DNA of 56,623 nucleotides from Betaproteobacteria bacterium (GCA_016192065.1 JACPUX010000026.1:1-56623), one strand, 5' to 3'. Shown: positions 6,586 through 15,174, counted from the first letter of the stretch. Translations and numbers: made by a program. Notes: generated by a model not told the origin, from the sequence alone.

Positions 6586-8510
6586 TCGGCAAAAAAAGCG
6601 ACCGCGTCGCTTAGCTCACGGCTGCGTCGCATCGCCGGAAGACTGCGCCAGAGCCTCTTGCCATAAGGCTTGTCGGCCAGACGCGGGTCGCAGATCAGGA
6701 GCACGCCACGGTCGGTCTCCGAGCGGATCAACCTGCCGGCGCCCTGCTTGAGCGAAATCGCCGCCGCCGGCACCTGGAAACTCATGAAGCCGTTGCCACC
6801 TGAGCGCTCGATCGCGGCCAGCCGCGCCGCGAGCACCGGGTCGTCGGGTGGCGCGAACGGCAGCTTGTCGATCACCACCAGCGACAAGGCGTCACCGCGC
6901 ACATCCACGCCCTCCCAGAAGCTCTGGCTGCCCAGGAGCACGGCATTACCCAGCTCGCGAAATCGCTCCAGAAGCTCGGTGCGTGAACTGTCGCCTTGCA
7001 CCAGCAAAGGAAAATCCAGGCCTTCGCGGGCAAAACCATCGGCGATGAGGCTGCGTGCGCGATCGAGCGCCCGCAGCGTGGTGAAGAGCAAGAAGGCGCG
7101 GCCGCCGCTGGCCCGCAACACCGGCAAGGCGGTTTCGACCACCGCCGCGGTGTGCCCTGGGTCACTGGGGGCGGGCAGGCCGCGCGGCACGCAGAGCAGC
7201 GCCTGACGGCCAAAATCGAAGGGACTGTCCCAGCAGACCGTGTTCGCTTGTTCCAGCCCCAACTGCGCCTGGTAATGGGCAAAATCGCCATTTACCGCGA
7301 GGGTCGCGGAGGTGAAGATCCAGGCCCGTCCACTGCCCGCGATTTGGCTGCGGAAGATCTCCGCCACCGAAAGCGGCGCCGCCTGCAATGCCCAGCCGTG
7401 GGTGCCGGCTTCCAACCAGCGTACCCATTCGAGGGCCTGCGGGTCACGCCAGCGCGCCAGGCGAGCAGCGAAGTCGGTGCAGCGCAGCAGGCAGTTTTCG
7501 AGGTCTTCGCTGCGCTCGCCATGTACTTCGAGTTCCGTGCGCAGATCGCCGAGCGATTCCTCAAGTTCGCGCAACGCGTCGGGCACTGCCGGCAGTGCGT
7601 CCACGGCGGCCCGCGCCCAGCGCCCGCCGCCACTACCCAGGGCCAGGCGAAAGCGCTTGCCCTCCAGCGCCAGCGCCTCGGCCGCGGCCACCAGATCGCC
7701 GGCATCGAGAGCGCGAGCGCGGGCCGCGGCTTCGGTGTCACGGGCCAGCTCGGCCACTTGGCCGGCACTCAAGTGCTCGCCGAAAAATAGCGTCGCGGTC
7801 TCCGGCAATTGGTGGGCTTCGTCAAAAACCACGGTATTGCAGTGGGGCAAGAGCTCGGCGACTCCCTCGTCGCGCAACATCAGATCGGCGAAGAACAGGT
7901 GGTGATTGACCACTACCAGATCGGCGGCTAGGGCCTCGCGCCGCGCCCGCAGCACAAAGCACTCGCCGTGGTTCGGGCAGTCCGAACCCAGGCAGCTTTC
8001 GCGGGTGGAAGTGACCGCCGACCACACCGCGGCGGTCTCCGGCACTTCGGTGAGCTGCGCCTTATCGCCGGTGCTGCTGCCGCGCGCGAAGGACTGGATC
8101 TGGTGCAGCCAGCGCACCTCCTGGCGGCTGGAAAAACGCCCCTCACTGGCGGCGCGTTCGAGGTGGTGGGGGCAGACGTAGTTCGCTCGGCCCTTGAGCA
8201 GGGCCACGGTAACCGGCACGCCCAGGACTTCGCGCACCAAGGGCAGGTCGCGTTCAAAAAGTTGATCTTGCAGGGTCTTGGTCCCGGTGGACAGCACCAC
8301 CCGGCCGCCGGAGAGTAATGCCGGCACCAGGTAGGCGAAGGTCTTGCCGGTGCCCGTGCCAGCCTCGGCCAGGAGCAGCGTGCGATCGTCGATGGCACGC
8401 GCCACCGCTTGGGCCATTTCCAGTTGCTGCTGACGGAAGCGGTAGCCCGGAACCTGGCGGGCCAAGAGGCCTTCGGGGCCAAATACGGCCGAGAGATCGC
8501 TCGTGAACAT
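6522..8510 (-). CDS. dinG: ATP-dependent DNA helicase, DinG/YoaA type (XPD-like, Fe-S)
   Basis: A 662-residue superfamily-2 helicase. Walker A is EAGTGTGKT (49-57) and the Walker B box is DEAH (near 228). The spaced cysteines (YVCPHH near 113, then SCLGSDCPNHGEC near 175-187) form the XPD-type Fe-S domain. It unwinds 5'-3' and resolves R-loops or damaged forks; the lack of an exonuclease domain and the size fit YoaA/DinG. The conserved end is near AVAFFADY; the last 20 or so residues run into the 3' end of bamD and are probably fortuitous. A terminator hairpin lies inside the coding end. Confidence 0.88.
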   Translation of the reverse strand: MFTSDLSAVFGPEGLLARQVPGYRFRQQQLEMAQAVARAIDDRTLLLAEAGTGTGKTFAYLVPALLSGGRVVLSTGTKTLQDQLFERDLPLVREVLGVPVTVALLKGRANYVCPHHLERAASEGRFSSRQEVRWLHQIQSFARGSSTGDKAQLTEVPETAAVWSAVTSTRESCLGSDCPNHGECFVLRARREALAADLVVVNHHLFFADLMLRDEGVAELLPHCNTVVFDEAHQLPETATLFFGEHLSAGQVAELARDTEAAARARALDAGDLVAAAEALALEGKRFRLALGSGGGRWARAAVDALPAVPDALRELEESLGDLRTELEVHGERSEDLENCLLRCTDFAARLARWRDPQALEWVRWLEAGTHGWALQAAPLSVAEIFRSQIAGSGRAWIFTSATLAVNGDFAHYQAQLGLEQANTVCWDSPFDFGRQALLCVPRGLPAPSDPGHTAAVVETALPVLRASGGRAFLLFTTLRALDRARSLIADGFAREGLDFPLLVQGDSSRTELLERFRELGNAVLLGSQSFWEGVDVRGDALSLVVIDKLPFAPPDDPVLAARLAAIERSGGNGFMSFQVPAAAISLKQGAGRLIRSETDRGVLLICDPRLADKPYGKRLWRSLPAMRRSRELSDAVAFFADYQNFHQGLSSPLADAAAAVT
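6591..6612 (-). terminator. Terminator embedded in the 3' end of the helicase gene
   Basis: Stem AAGCGAC/GTCGCTT (6596-6602 with 6606-6612), 3-nt loop, followed on the minus strand by a run of seven T (6597-6591). It lies about 70 bp before the helicase stop codon and just after the bamD stop. Confidence 0.55.
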
Positions 8511-8515
8511 AGCTC

Positions 8516-8521
8516 ATTGTA
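8516..8521 (-). promoter_or_regulatory. -10 element immediately before the helicase start
   Basis: TACAAT on the minus strand ends only 5 bases before the ATG at 8510. If used, transcription would begin at or next to the start codon, giving a leaderless mRNA. No Shine-Dalgarno sequence is visible. Confidence 0.35.
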
Positions 8522-8645
8522 ACTTGCCCGAGGCCGAATTCGCGCCGCGCCCGGCGTGGCCCACCGCGAATGCGAGGACTTGCTAAAGCCCCCCGCCCCG
8601 CTGCCGTTAACGAAATTGTCGAAACACCGAAGTGACGGAGGGGTC

Positions 8646-9380
8646 ATGGGAGTATTGGCAGAACGCCCAGGTCGGGACATCGCCACGGCATCCGCAGCGG
8701 AGTCCTTGGGCCAACACCTGCGCCATTGGCTGCGCGATCGCCTGGTAATCTGGTTCTCGGCGCTGCTCAAGGGTGCGCGCAAGCTCTACCCCGGCCCGGC
8801 TCCGGGTGACGCGGTGGCCGACGACGGTCCCCGCGGACGGCATGAACCCTCGCGCACCCAGACCAGCGGCGAGAACGCCGCCGCCGCGAGCGGCGCCTCG
8901 CCTCCGAAAAAGCGGCCCAAGGCCTGGCTGCTCACGGGGCTTTTGTTTATGTTCTTCCTTGGGGTGGCAGGCACTGCGGGTCTGGCCTACTGGTATTTTG
9001 AAAGCACCATCGCCGCCAACGACCGGATCGCCGCCGCGGCGCTCAAGGAAGCCAAGGCGGCCGAGAAGAAAGTCGCCGACGCCCAGCGCAGCATCGGCAC
9101 GCTCAAGGAAGACCTTGCTTCCTTAAAGCTGACGCGCCAATCCGACCAGGCACGCATCAACCAATTGAGCCTGCTGTTGCGCAACCGCGGCACCAGCGTG
9201 CCGCCTCCCCCAGTGAGCGTTGGCGCCCCCGCGGCAAGCGCGGCTCCACCTGGCCCCGGTGCTCAAGCCCAGCTACGCGCCATGAGCGCTGCCAACGACG
9301 GCGGCTGCACCCTCACCGGCGCCAGCGCCGGAACGCAATTCAAGGAGTGCGTGGCGGCGATGAATGCCGGGCAACGCTAG
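8646..9380 (+). CDS. Uncharacterised single-pass membrane protein with coiled coil
   Basis: A 244-residue protein I do not recognise. Residues 1-45 are amphipathic (RHWLRDRLVIWFSALL), 46-95 are polar and low-complexity, and 97-122 form one membrane helix (WLLTGLLFMFFLGVAGTAGLAYWYF). A predicted coiled coil rich in Ala/Lys/Glu/Gln runs from about 128 to 180. A Pro/Ala linker and a short tail with two cysteines (CTLTG and FKECV) complete it. The start at 8646 follows GGAGG; an in-frame start at 8556 has no such site. The layout suggests an inner-membrane anchor with a periplasmic coiled coil. Confidence 0.6.
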   Translation: MGVLAERPGRDIATASAAESLGQHLRHWLRDRLVIWFSALLKGARKLYPGPAPGDAVADDGPRGRHEPSRTQTSGENAAAASGASPPKKRPKAWLLTGLLFMFFLGVAGTAGLAYWYFESTIAANDRIAAAALKEAKAAEKKVADAQRSIGTLKEDLASLKLTRQSDQARINQLSLLLRNRGTSVPPPPVSVGAPAASAAPPGPGAQAQLRAMSAANDGGCTLTGASAGTQFKECVAAMNAGQR

Positions 9381-9413
9381 CCAAGTGGCAGGTCAGGTGC
9401 CGCCGAATCCGGC

Positions 9414-10853
9414 CTATTGATCGGCCCGGCGTAGGCGATGCACGGCGAGCAAGCCCAGCAGCACCATCAAGAGCGCCAGCCCAAGGTTTGAAATCGCCGG
9501 CACGGCGCTGGCCACTGCTGCCGCCGCAGCGGCGCAGATGGTGAAAACGGTGGCCGCGGTGGCGGTCAGGGTGGCGGCAGCCTCGGAATTGGCATAAACC
9601 GTGGCCGGGTCGGTCGCGGTCGAGGCGGCGCTGGTGCCTGCGGTCACGGTCGTGGTTGCGGTCGCTGCGCGCGCCATGGCGCAAGTGCCGAGGTTGCCGC
9701 CGCTGTCGCACTTGATCAGCCAGGCGTCGTTGCTCCCCGCACCAAATCCTGCGGTTGTGCCGGAAAGGGCGTAGCCGCCGTCCGCGGTTTGGGTAACCAT
9801 GGTCGAATAGTCGAACGAACTGGTCCCAAAGGCGCGCTGCCAGGTGATGTTGCCGCTGCCGTCGAGTTTCATCAGCCAGGCGTCATCACTGCCGGTCGAG
9901 CCAATGTTGGTCCAGCCGCTGACGATGTAACCGCCCTCGCTGGTCTGGCGCACGCCATAAAACCCGTCCGCATTCGCCGGCGCGGCGTCGCCGTAGGAGC
10001 GCTGCCAAGTTACGTTGCCGCTGGCATCGAGCTTGAGCACCCAGCCGTCATTGGCGCCATAACCGAAAGAATCCGTCGTACCCGCGACGATGTAGCCTCC
10101 GTCGCTGGTCTGCCGCACATCGTAGGCAAAATCATCGCCCGCCCCGCCGTAGTTCCGTTGCCAGGTGATCGCGCCACTGGGGTCGGTTTTGACCACCCAG
10201 AGGTCATATGCCGCACCGAAGGAATCGGTGTAGCCGACCGCGACATAGCCACCATCGGCGGTTTGCCGCACCTGACTGAAGGCATCGCCTCCGGCTCCGG
10301 TATAGCGCCGCTGCCAAGTGACTGCGCCAGCGGAAGACAACTTCACCAACCAGCCATCGTAAGTGCCTCCCCCCGGCCGCGTCGATCCCGCGGCGATGAC
10401 ACCGCCATCGCTGGTGGCCGCCAGACCCCAGAAGTCATCCGCATCGGCATTGCCGATCACACGGTTCCACAGCAGGTTGCCGCCAGCGTCGAGTTTGACC
10501 ACCCAAGCTTCGCTCGAACCGGCGCCGAAGGAAGAGGTAATCCCGGCTACTGCAAAGCCTCCGTCGGTGGTTTGAACCAGTTCCAGGCCGGTGTCAATCA
10601 GGCTGCCGCCAATGGCGCGCTGCCAAACGATGCTGCCGGACGCGTCCAGGCGCAGCACCCAGAAGTCGCGGCTGCCAGCACCGAAAGATTCGGTAAAACC
10701 AGCGAGCACATAGCCGCCATCGGCGGTTTGCAGCACCGAGTAGGCGTTATCGACGTTGCCACCCCCGTAGGCGCGGGCGAATTGTTGTGCCTGCGTGTGC
10801 AGAGAAAAGAGCAACAGCAGCGTCGCCGCAAGGGTTCGGAGAATGAGCAGCAT
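9414..10853 (-). CDS. Secreted seven-repeat protein with IPTL-CTERM-like sorting signal
   Basis: A 479-residue protein with a signal peptide (LRTLAATLLLLFSLHTQAQQ). Seven tandem repeats of about 52 residues follow, each with the pattern QTxDGGYxxAGxTxSFGAG...DxWVxKLDxxGxxxWQR, which likely forms a beta-propeller. After an Ala/Thr-rich linker, the C-terminus reads VPAISNLGLALLMVLLG..., then HRLRR: a motif, a membrane helix and a basic end, as in IPTL-CTERM sorting signals of Betaproteobacteria. The ATG at 10853 has GGGA upstream and fits the signal peptide. It is probably surface-attached; the ligand is unknown. Confidence 0.75.
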   Translation of the reverse strand: MLLILRTLAATLLLLFSLHTQAQQFARAYGGGNVDNAYSVLQTADGGYVLAGFTESFGAGSRDFWVLRLDASGSIVWQRAIGGSLIDTGLELVQTTDGGFAVAGITSSFGAGSSEAWVVKLDAGGNLLWNRVIGNADADDFWGLAATSDGGVIAAGSTRPGGGTYDGWLVKLSSAGAVTWQRRYTGAGGDAFSQVRQTADGGYVAVGYTDSFGAAYDLWVVKTDPSGAITWQRNYGGAGDDFAYDVRQTSDGGYIVAGTTDSFGYGANDGWVLKLDASGNVTWQRSYGDAAPANADGFYGVRQTSEGGYIVSGWTNIGSTGSDDAWLMKLDGSGNITWQRAFGTSSFDYSTMVTQTADGGYALSGTTAGFGAGSNDAWLIKCDSGGNLGTCAMARAATATTTVTAGTSAASTATDPATVYANSEAAATLTATAATVFTICAAAAAAVASAVPAISNLGLALLMVLLGLLAVHRLRRADQ

Positions 10854-11260
10854 AGTCGGATCCCGCCATGGTTGAATTGGTTTGTCGGTCAATCCGCCAA
10901 GCAGAGCGAGCAACGCGGTGGACCAACTGCGGTCCTGGTGATTCGCTGAGCTTCCTCAGGCGGCGGCAGCACGCGGCATCATGCCAGTCGCCACGTAACC
11001 TGGCAACACGCCGCTAATGCGACGTATCTCCAGTTGCACCGGCGACATTGCGATGTCGCGAGCGCACGCACAGTAACGCTGCCGGACCAGGGTCGCACCG
11101 CGTCGCCAAAAGGGGCGCACTAGGGATTGGTCATCCCCTTGCGCTACCGAAAGGCCAAAGGGTTGGGGCGGCAAGGTGCCCGCCAGGGTCGGGCCGCGTT
11201 GCCGTAGAGGTCGATGATCGGGCATCATGCGTCCCTGGCTACCCGTGCAAAGCGCGCGCC
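10854..11260. other. Intergenic region without recognisable gene
   Basis: A 407-bp divergent interval between the repeat protein and the PH-like membrane protein. Short frames here lack ribosome binding sites and resemble nothing I know. No clear promoter hexamers or terminator were found. Confidence 0.4.
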
Positions 11261-12136
11261 ATGTCCAACACCCCAGGTTACCGCTTTCCCCTTGCTCGCA
11301 GGCGCCGCTGGCCTTTGTATGCGGGCATCGTTTTTTTTCTCGGATTGCCCGCGGCCTTGCTGCTGGGTGGCGCGCTGGGCAGCGATGCAGCGCTGCTTGC
11401 TGCAGGCGGCATCGTCGCCGCGCTGCTGCTGCCGTTCGCGCTATTCCTCGGCTGGGCATTGTGGCGGCCGGTGTTGGTGATCTCAGATGAAGGCGTGTTT
11501 TTGCGCGGCCCCACGGGTTCGGGCGAGGTGAGCGTCGCCTGGGAGCAAGTCGAGTCCCTACGTCTGGACGCCGGTGCCGAAGGCCTGGTGCTCCGGGCGC
11601 CGGTCGAGAGCAAATTCACCACACGCCTCAGGAATTGGGCGGGCGTGCGCATCAATGGCGCACCGATCACCGCCGCGCGCAATCTTCAGGACATTGCCGA
11701 GCGCCGCTTCATTCCGCTCGACGGCTTCGCCGCGTGGTTCGAGGAGGGTAAGTTGCGTGAGGCCTTTGCGACGCACGCGCCCCATCTGCTGACCGATTTC
11801 GAAACGCAGCGGCACAGCGCCCTGGCCTCCAACCGCCAAGGCCGCATCGTGCTGGTCTGGGTGGTGGGCTTGTGCTTGGTCTATGTCGCGGTCGTTGTCA
11901 GCTTCGCGCTGATCGACTTCGAGTTCAGCCCCGGCTGGGCCGTGGCCGGACGCTGGTTGTGGAAGTTTTTGTTCCTAGTCGTAGCGGTCGGTATGGCCAC
12001 GGTGGTCTGGGGCAACTTGCACTCGGTCCGGCACTACCTTGCCGAACGCCAATGGGGCATGGCCTTCTTCTGGCTGGTCGCCGGGCTGGTGCAGGCGGCG
12101 ATCGGCTTGCTGGCTTTGGTGGAAGCCTTGCGCTGA
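11261..12136 (+). CDS. Polytopic membrane protein with PH-like segment, function unknown
   Basis: A 291-residue protein with two N-terminal membrane helices (residues 15-65), a soluble middle of about 115 residues and two or three C-terminal helices (195-290). The middle (WRPVLVISDEGVFLRGP, VAWEQVESLRL, FIPLDGF) has the look of the bacterial PH-like domain of the STM3941 kind. There is no strong ribosome binding site before the ATG at 11261, but upstream frames are not protein-like. I cannot assign a role. Confidence 0.6.
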   Translation: MSNTPGYRFPLARRRRWPLYAGIVFFLGLPAALLLGGALGSDAALLAAGGIVAALLLPFALFLGWALWRPVLVISDEGVFLRGPTGSGEVSVAWEQVESLRLDAGAEGLVLRAPVESKFTTRLRNWAGVRINGAPITAARNLQDIAERRFIPLDGFAAWFEEGKLREAFATHAPHLLTDFETQRHSALASNRQGRIVLVWVVGLCLVYVAVVVSFALIDFEFSPGWAVAGRWLWKFLFLVVAVGMATVVWGNLHSVRHYLAERQWGMAFFWLVAGLVQAAIGLLALVEALR

Positions 12137-12170
12137 GACAGTCTCGCATTCCGCCGCCAAGGTGGGATGC

Positions 12171-12193
12171 AAAAAGCGGCGCGGCCCCGCGCC
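12171..12193 (-). terminator. Minus-strand terminator-like hairpin
   Basis: Stem GGCGCGG/CCGCGCC (12178-12184 with 12187-12193), followed on the minus strand by GC and five T. It could end transcripts coming from trhA, 275 bp away. The loop as drawn is only 2 nt, so one pair probably opens. Confidence 0.45.
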
Positions 12194-12467
12194 TATCCCG
12201 CGCGCAATAGAGCAGTGGCCATGGTGGTGGCGGTGGGCGAGCGTAGCCCGCCCATCGGTGAAGTGGCCGGCCAGGCGGCTCGGCAAAAGGAAAGCAGGCA
12301 GCGCACTCCAGCCGTGCCGCCCTATCGAGGCCGGAGGAGAATTGTGGCCATCAGGCGGCACGCCCTGGAGATGTTGAACGCAGGTTTCAGGAGAGCATTG
12401 GGTATTTCAAACCCGTTTCGGAGACGCACCCTTCTTGCGGCCCGTGGCGCGGACCTCCATGCCGGCT
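12194..12467. other. Interval downstream of trhA, no gene seen
   Basis: Open frames exist on both strands, including a 102-codon one at 12167-12475 on plus. Their composition is basic and low-complexity and none has a ribosome binding site. I see nothing supportable. Confidence 0.35.
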
Positions 12468-13076
12468 TCAAGTGACGTAAAACAGAATGGCGAAGTAGTG
12501 AATGGCGCTGCTGCCCACCACGAACAAAAGCCAGATGCCGTGCCAGTGCCGGAAGTGCTCGTCGTAGAGGTAGAACACCAGGCCCGCGGTGTAGACCAGG
12601 CCGCCGGCCAGAATCCAGGCGAAGCCGGCCAGACCCAAGGCGTCGATCAAGGGCACCACCGCCACCCAGCCGGCCAGCACGTAGATGATGAGCGACAGCC
12701 GCCGCGCCCCGCGGCCCAGCCAGATCTCCTGAAGGATGCCGACAACCGCCAGGCCCCAGACGATACCGAACAAAGTCCAGCCCCATGGCCCGCGCAGGCT
12801 CACCAAGGTGAAGGGCGTGTAGGTTCCCGCGATCAGGAGATAATGGGCGCTGTGGTCCAGGCGGCGCAGAATGGCCTTGGCCCGGCCGCGCACACTGTGA
12901 TAGGCGGTGGAGATGCCGTAGAGCACGACCAGGCTGGCGCCATAAACCGCGAAGCTCACGACCCTCCAGACATCGGCCCACAGCGCGCCAAGCACCACCA
13001 GGACAATCACGCCGGTCAGCGCCAGCAGGCCACCCGCGAGATGGCTGTGGCCATTGAATCGTTCACCGGGATACAC
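12468..13076 (-). CDS. trhA: Hemolysin III / TrhA family membrane protein
   Basis: A 202-residue seven-helix protein of the PAQR-like hemolysin III family. Conserved metal-site residues are visible: the His of TAYHS, DHSAHY and the HWHG...SAIHYF region near the C-terminus. TrhA in E. coli affects membrane energetics and lipid homeostasis. The start gives MYPGERFNG, which matches the family N-terminus. No obvious operon partner: its 5' side faces 159 bp of non-coding DNA and the VapC remnant. Confidence 0.85.
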   Translation of the reverse strand: MYPGERFNGHSHLAGGLLALTGVIVLVVLGALWADVWRVVSFAVYGASLVVLYGISTAYHSVRGRAKAILRRLDHSAHYLLIAGTYTPFTLVSLRGPWGWTLFGIVWGLAVVGILQEIWLGRGARRLSLIIYVLAGWVAVVPLIDALGLAGFAWILAGGLVYTAGLVFYLYDEHFRHWHGIWLLFVVGSSAIHYFAILFYVT

Positions 13077-13235
13077 CGCGCATCACACTCCGTTTTTTGG
13101 CATGGCCCGGGGGTGGATCGGGCGCGGCTCACTTTCTGCCCAGGGGCGCATCTTGTCTGTTGCGCGAGGGGCTGCCTCTCGGACTTGGCGTACCGTGCGC
13201 GTGTGCGTGATCATAGCCGCCAAGCACTGCGGGCG

Positions 13236-13529
13236 TTAGCCCAGAACCCGCATTCCACAAGCCTTTGCGGCGGCCTGATCAAAAGTGACGGTGGCTTCGC
13301 AGGCCGCCTCGCGGCCGGGGCAATGAATCAGGCAATCGGCGAAATCCGCTTTGCCGGCGCGGAAAAGGCGCAGTGCGGCCCAGGTGATTTCGGCGCGGTC
13401 GATGCGCAGCTCGCGGGTGCGCAGCGGGTTCTCCAGGACCGAAGCGAGTTCCTTGCGATCGAGTTCATAACAGCTTGCGAGCACCCAAACCAGTTCGATG
13501 AGCGAAACCAGGGTAAGGGCCCCCGGCAG
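13236..13529 (-). pseudogene. VapC-type PIN-domain toxin remnant (5'-truncated)
   Basis: The frame reads LPGALTLVSLIELVWVLASC, then the ELDRKEL segment and FADCLIHC...TFDQAAAK. This is the C-terminal two thirds of a PIN ribonuclease toxin, including the last acidic residues. A TGA directly precedes it at 13530-13532, and the N-terminal part with the first catalytic Asp is missing. The TA-gene-like codons before the stop (GLTAG) lie in another frame, so truncation was accompanied by a frameshift. No VapB antitoxin is present. An internal start at 13484 would yield only 82 residues without the active-site start. Confidence 0.75.
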
Positions 13530-13589
13530 TCAAGCCGTGATGCGCGCAGGGTGGCAGCCTTTCCGCCGCGGACCATCAACGCGTAGTGC

Positions 13590-14792
13590 TCACCACCCCG
13601 CCTCCCGCTCCGGCGTGGCACTGATTTTGTGGATTGACAAATCCGCGCCGTTGAATTCTTCTTCGGCGTCGAGTCTGAGGCCCACGAATTTCTTCAAGAG
13701 CCCGTAGACCAAAAGGCCGCCGATTACGGCGATGATGATGCCTAGCGCCGTGCCCAGCAGTTGGGCGAGGAAAGAGACGCCGCCCACGCCGCCCAGCGCT
13801 TTCTGGCCGAAGATGCCCGCTGCGAGGCCGCCCCAGGCGCCGCACAGGCCATGCAGCGGCCAGACGCCCAGCACGTCGTCGATTTTCCAGCGGTTCTGGG
13901 TGAGGGTGAACATGAAAACGAAGAGCGCGCCGGCGATGGCGCCAGTGAACAACGCCCCGATCGGGTGCATGAGGTCGGAGCCGGCGCATACCGCCACCAG
14001 GCCGGCCAGCGGGCCGTTGTGCACGAAGCCCGGGTCGTTGCGTCCGGCCACCAGCGCGGCCAGCGTGCCGCCCACCATGGCCATGAGTGAGTTGACGGCG
14101 ACGAGCCCACTGATCTTGTCGATGGTCTGTGCCGACATCACATTGAAGCCGAACCAGCCCACCGACAACACCCAGGCGCCCAGGGCCAGGAAGGGAATGC
14201 TCGAAGGCGGATGCGCGGCCACGCCGCCGTCTTTGCTGTAGCGGCCGCGGCGGGCGCCCAATTGCAGCACGGCGATCAAGCCCAGCCAGCCGCCCACGGC
14301 ATGCACCACCACCGAGCCGGCGAAGTCATGAAATTCTTCGCCGGTCACGCTCTTCAACCAGGCCTGCACGCCATAGGCTTGGTTCCAGGCGATGCCTTCG
14401 AACACGGGGTAGACGAACCCCACGACCAGAAAGGTCGCGGCCAACTGCGGATTGAAGCGCGCCCGCTCGGCGATGCCGCCGGAGACGATGGCCGGAATGG
14501 CCGCGGCGAAGGTCAGAAGGAAGAAGAACTTGACCAGATCGTAGCCGCTCTTCTGGGTGAGCGTGCCGGCATCGGCAAAGAAGGTGGTGCCATAAGCAAT
14601 GGCATAGCCGATGAAAAAATAGGCGATGCTGGAAACCGAAAAGTCGGCCAGAATTTTCACCAAGGCATTGACCTGATTCTTTTTGCGTACCGTGCCCAGC
14701 TCCAAGAAGGCGAAGCCGGCATGCATGGCCAGCACCATGATGGCGCCGAGCAATATGAACAAAACGTCGTTACTGGTCTTGAGCGCTTCCAT
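13590..14792 (-). CDS. amtB: Ammonium transporter AmtB
   Basis: A 400-residue Amt/Mep/Rh channel with 11 helices. Signature residues are present: FDFAGS-like HDFAGSVVVHAVGG around 155-168 with the first pore His, and the second pore His in VWPLHGLCGAWGG. It lacks the long signal peptide seen in some Amt proteins. The ATG at 14792 follows GGGAGG at 5-bp distance; a TTG at 14804 is less likely. The usual partner glnK (PII) is not next to it. A sigma-54 promoter and an NtrC site lie upstream, so expression should rise under nitrogen limitation. Confidence 0.93.
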   Translation of the reverse strand: MEALKTSNDVLFILLGAIMVLAMHAGFAFLELGTVRKKNQVNALVKILADFSVSSIAYFFIGYAIAYGTTFFADAGTLTQKSGYDLVKFFFLLTFAAAIPAIVSGGIAERARFNPQLAATFLVVGFVYPVFEGIAWNQAYGVQAWLKSVTGEEFHDFAGSVVVHAVGGWLGLIAVLQLGARRGRYSKDGGVAAHPPSSIPFLALGAWVLSVGWFGFNVMSAQTIDKISGLVAVNSLMAMVGGTLAALVAGRNDPGFVHNGPLAGLVAVCAGSDLMHPIGALFTGAIAGALFVFMFTLTQNRWKIDDVLGVWPLHGLCGAWGGLAAGIFGQKALGGVGGVSFLAQLLGTALGIIIAVIGGLLVYGLLKKFVGLRLDAEEEFNGADLSIHKISATPEREAGW

Positions 14793-14824
14793 GGAACCTC
14801 CCAAAGGGTATTGGCGAGGGCAAA

Positions 14825-14841
14825 AGCAGTCTCTGTGCCAG
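14825..14841 (-). promoter_or_regulatory. Sigma-54 promoter of amtB
   Basis: On the minus strand the sequence is CTGGCACAGAGACTGCT. GG and GC are exactly 10 bp apart, with TGGCAC at -24 and CTGC at -12. The predicted start of transcription is about 14814, leaving a 21-nt leader with the GGGAGG ribosome site. Confidence 0.8.
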
Positions 14842-14902
14842 GCGATTAGGTGTTTGATTTATTGGAATAGTAGCCGAGGTGGACGAGGCGTCGCCGGGGG
14901 AA

Positions 14903-14921
14903 TTGCACCGTGTTGGTGCAA
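14903..14921. promoter_or_regulatory. NtrC-type enhancer site
   Basis: TTGCACCGTGTTGGTGCAA is a perfect inverted repeat with a 5-bp spacer, matching the NtrC consensus TGCACC-N5-GGTGCA. Its centre is about 98 bp upstream of the predicted sigma-54 start, a typical enhancer distance. Confidence 0.8.
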
Positions 14922-15003
14922 CTAATGCGCCATGACGGTGCGTTGCACGCGCTTTGGGCCCTGGGCCGAGGGGTGCGGGCATTCATGCACTGACGCGGCG
15001 CGC

Positions 15004-15033
15004 GGTGCGCACCGCCAAGTTGGTGCGCACCGC
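15004..15033. repeat. Paired GGTGCGCACCGC repeats upstream of the NtrC site
   Basis: GGTGCGCACCGC occurs at 15004-15015 and again at 15022-15033, an 18-bp direct repeat of a 10-bp palindrome. The inner halves resemble NtrC half-sites (GCACC, GGTGC) with the wrong spacing. It may be a degenerate second enhancer or an unrelated operator. Confidence 0.4.
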
Positions 15034-15174
15034 GATCGCGCACGGTTTTGCGCCACGCCCCCGCGAGACGCTGGTCAGATCACGATTCGTCCTTCCAGCG
15101 AAAGCCTAACGCCAGGATATTCAATGAGCCCGACGCAGGCCCATGTTGGTGTGACGGCTCCGATCAGCGCCTCG

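Noticed and set aside
12167..12475. 102-codon gene downstream of the PH-like membrane protein
   Set aside because: No ribosome site, starts inside a hairpin, basic low-complexity product with no known relatives.
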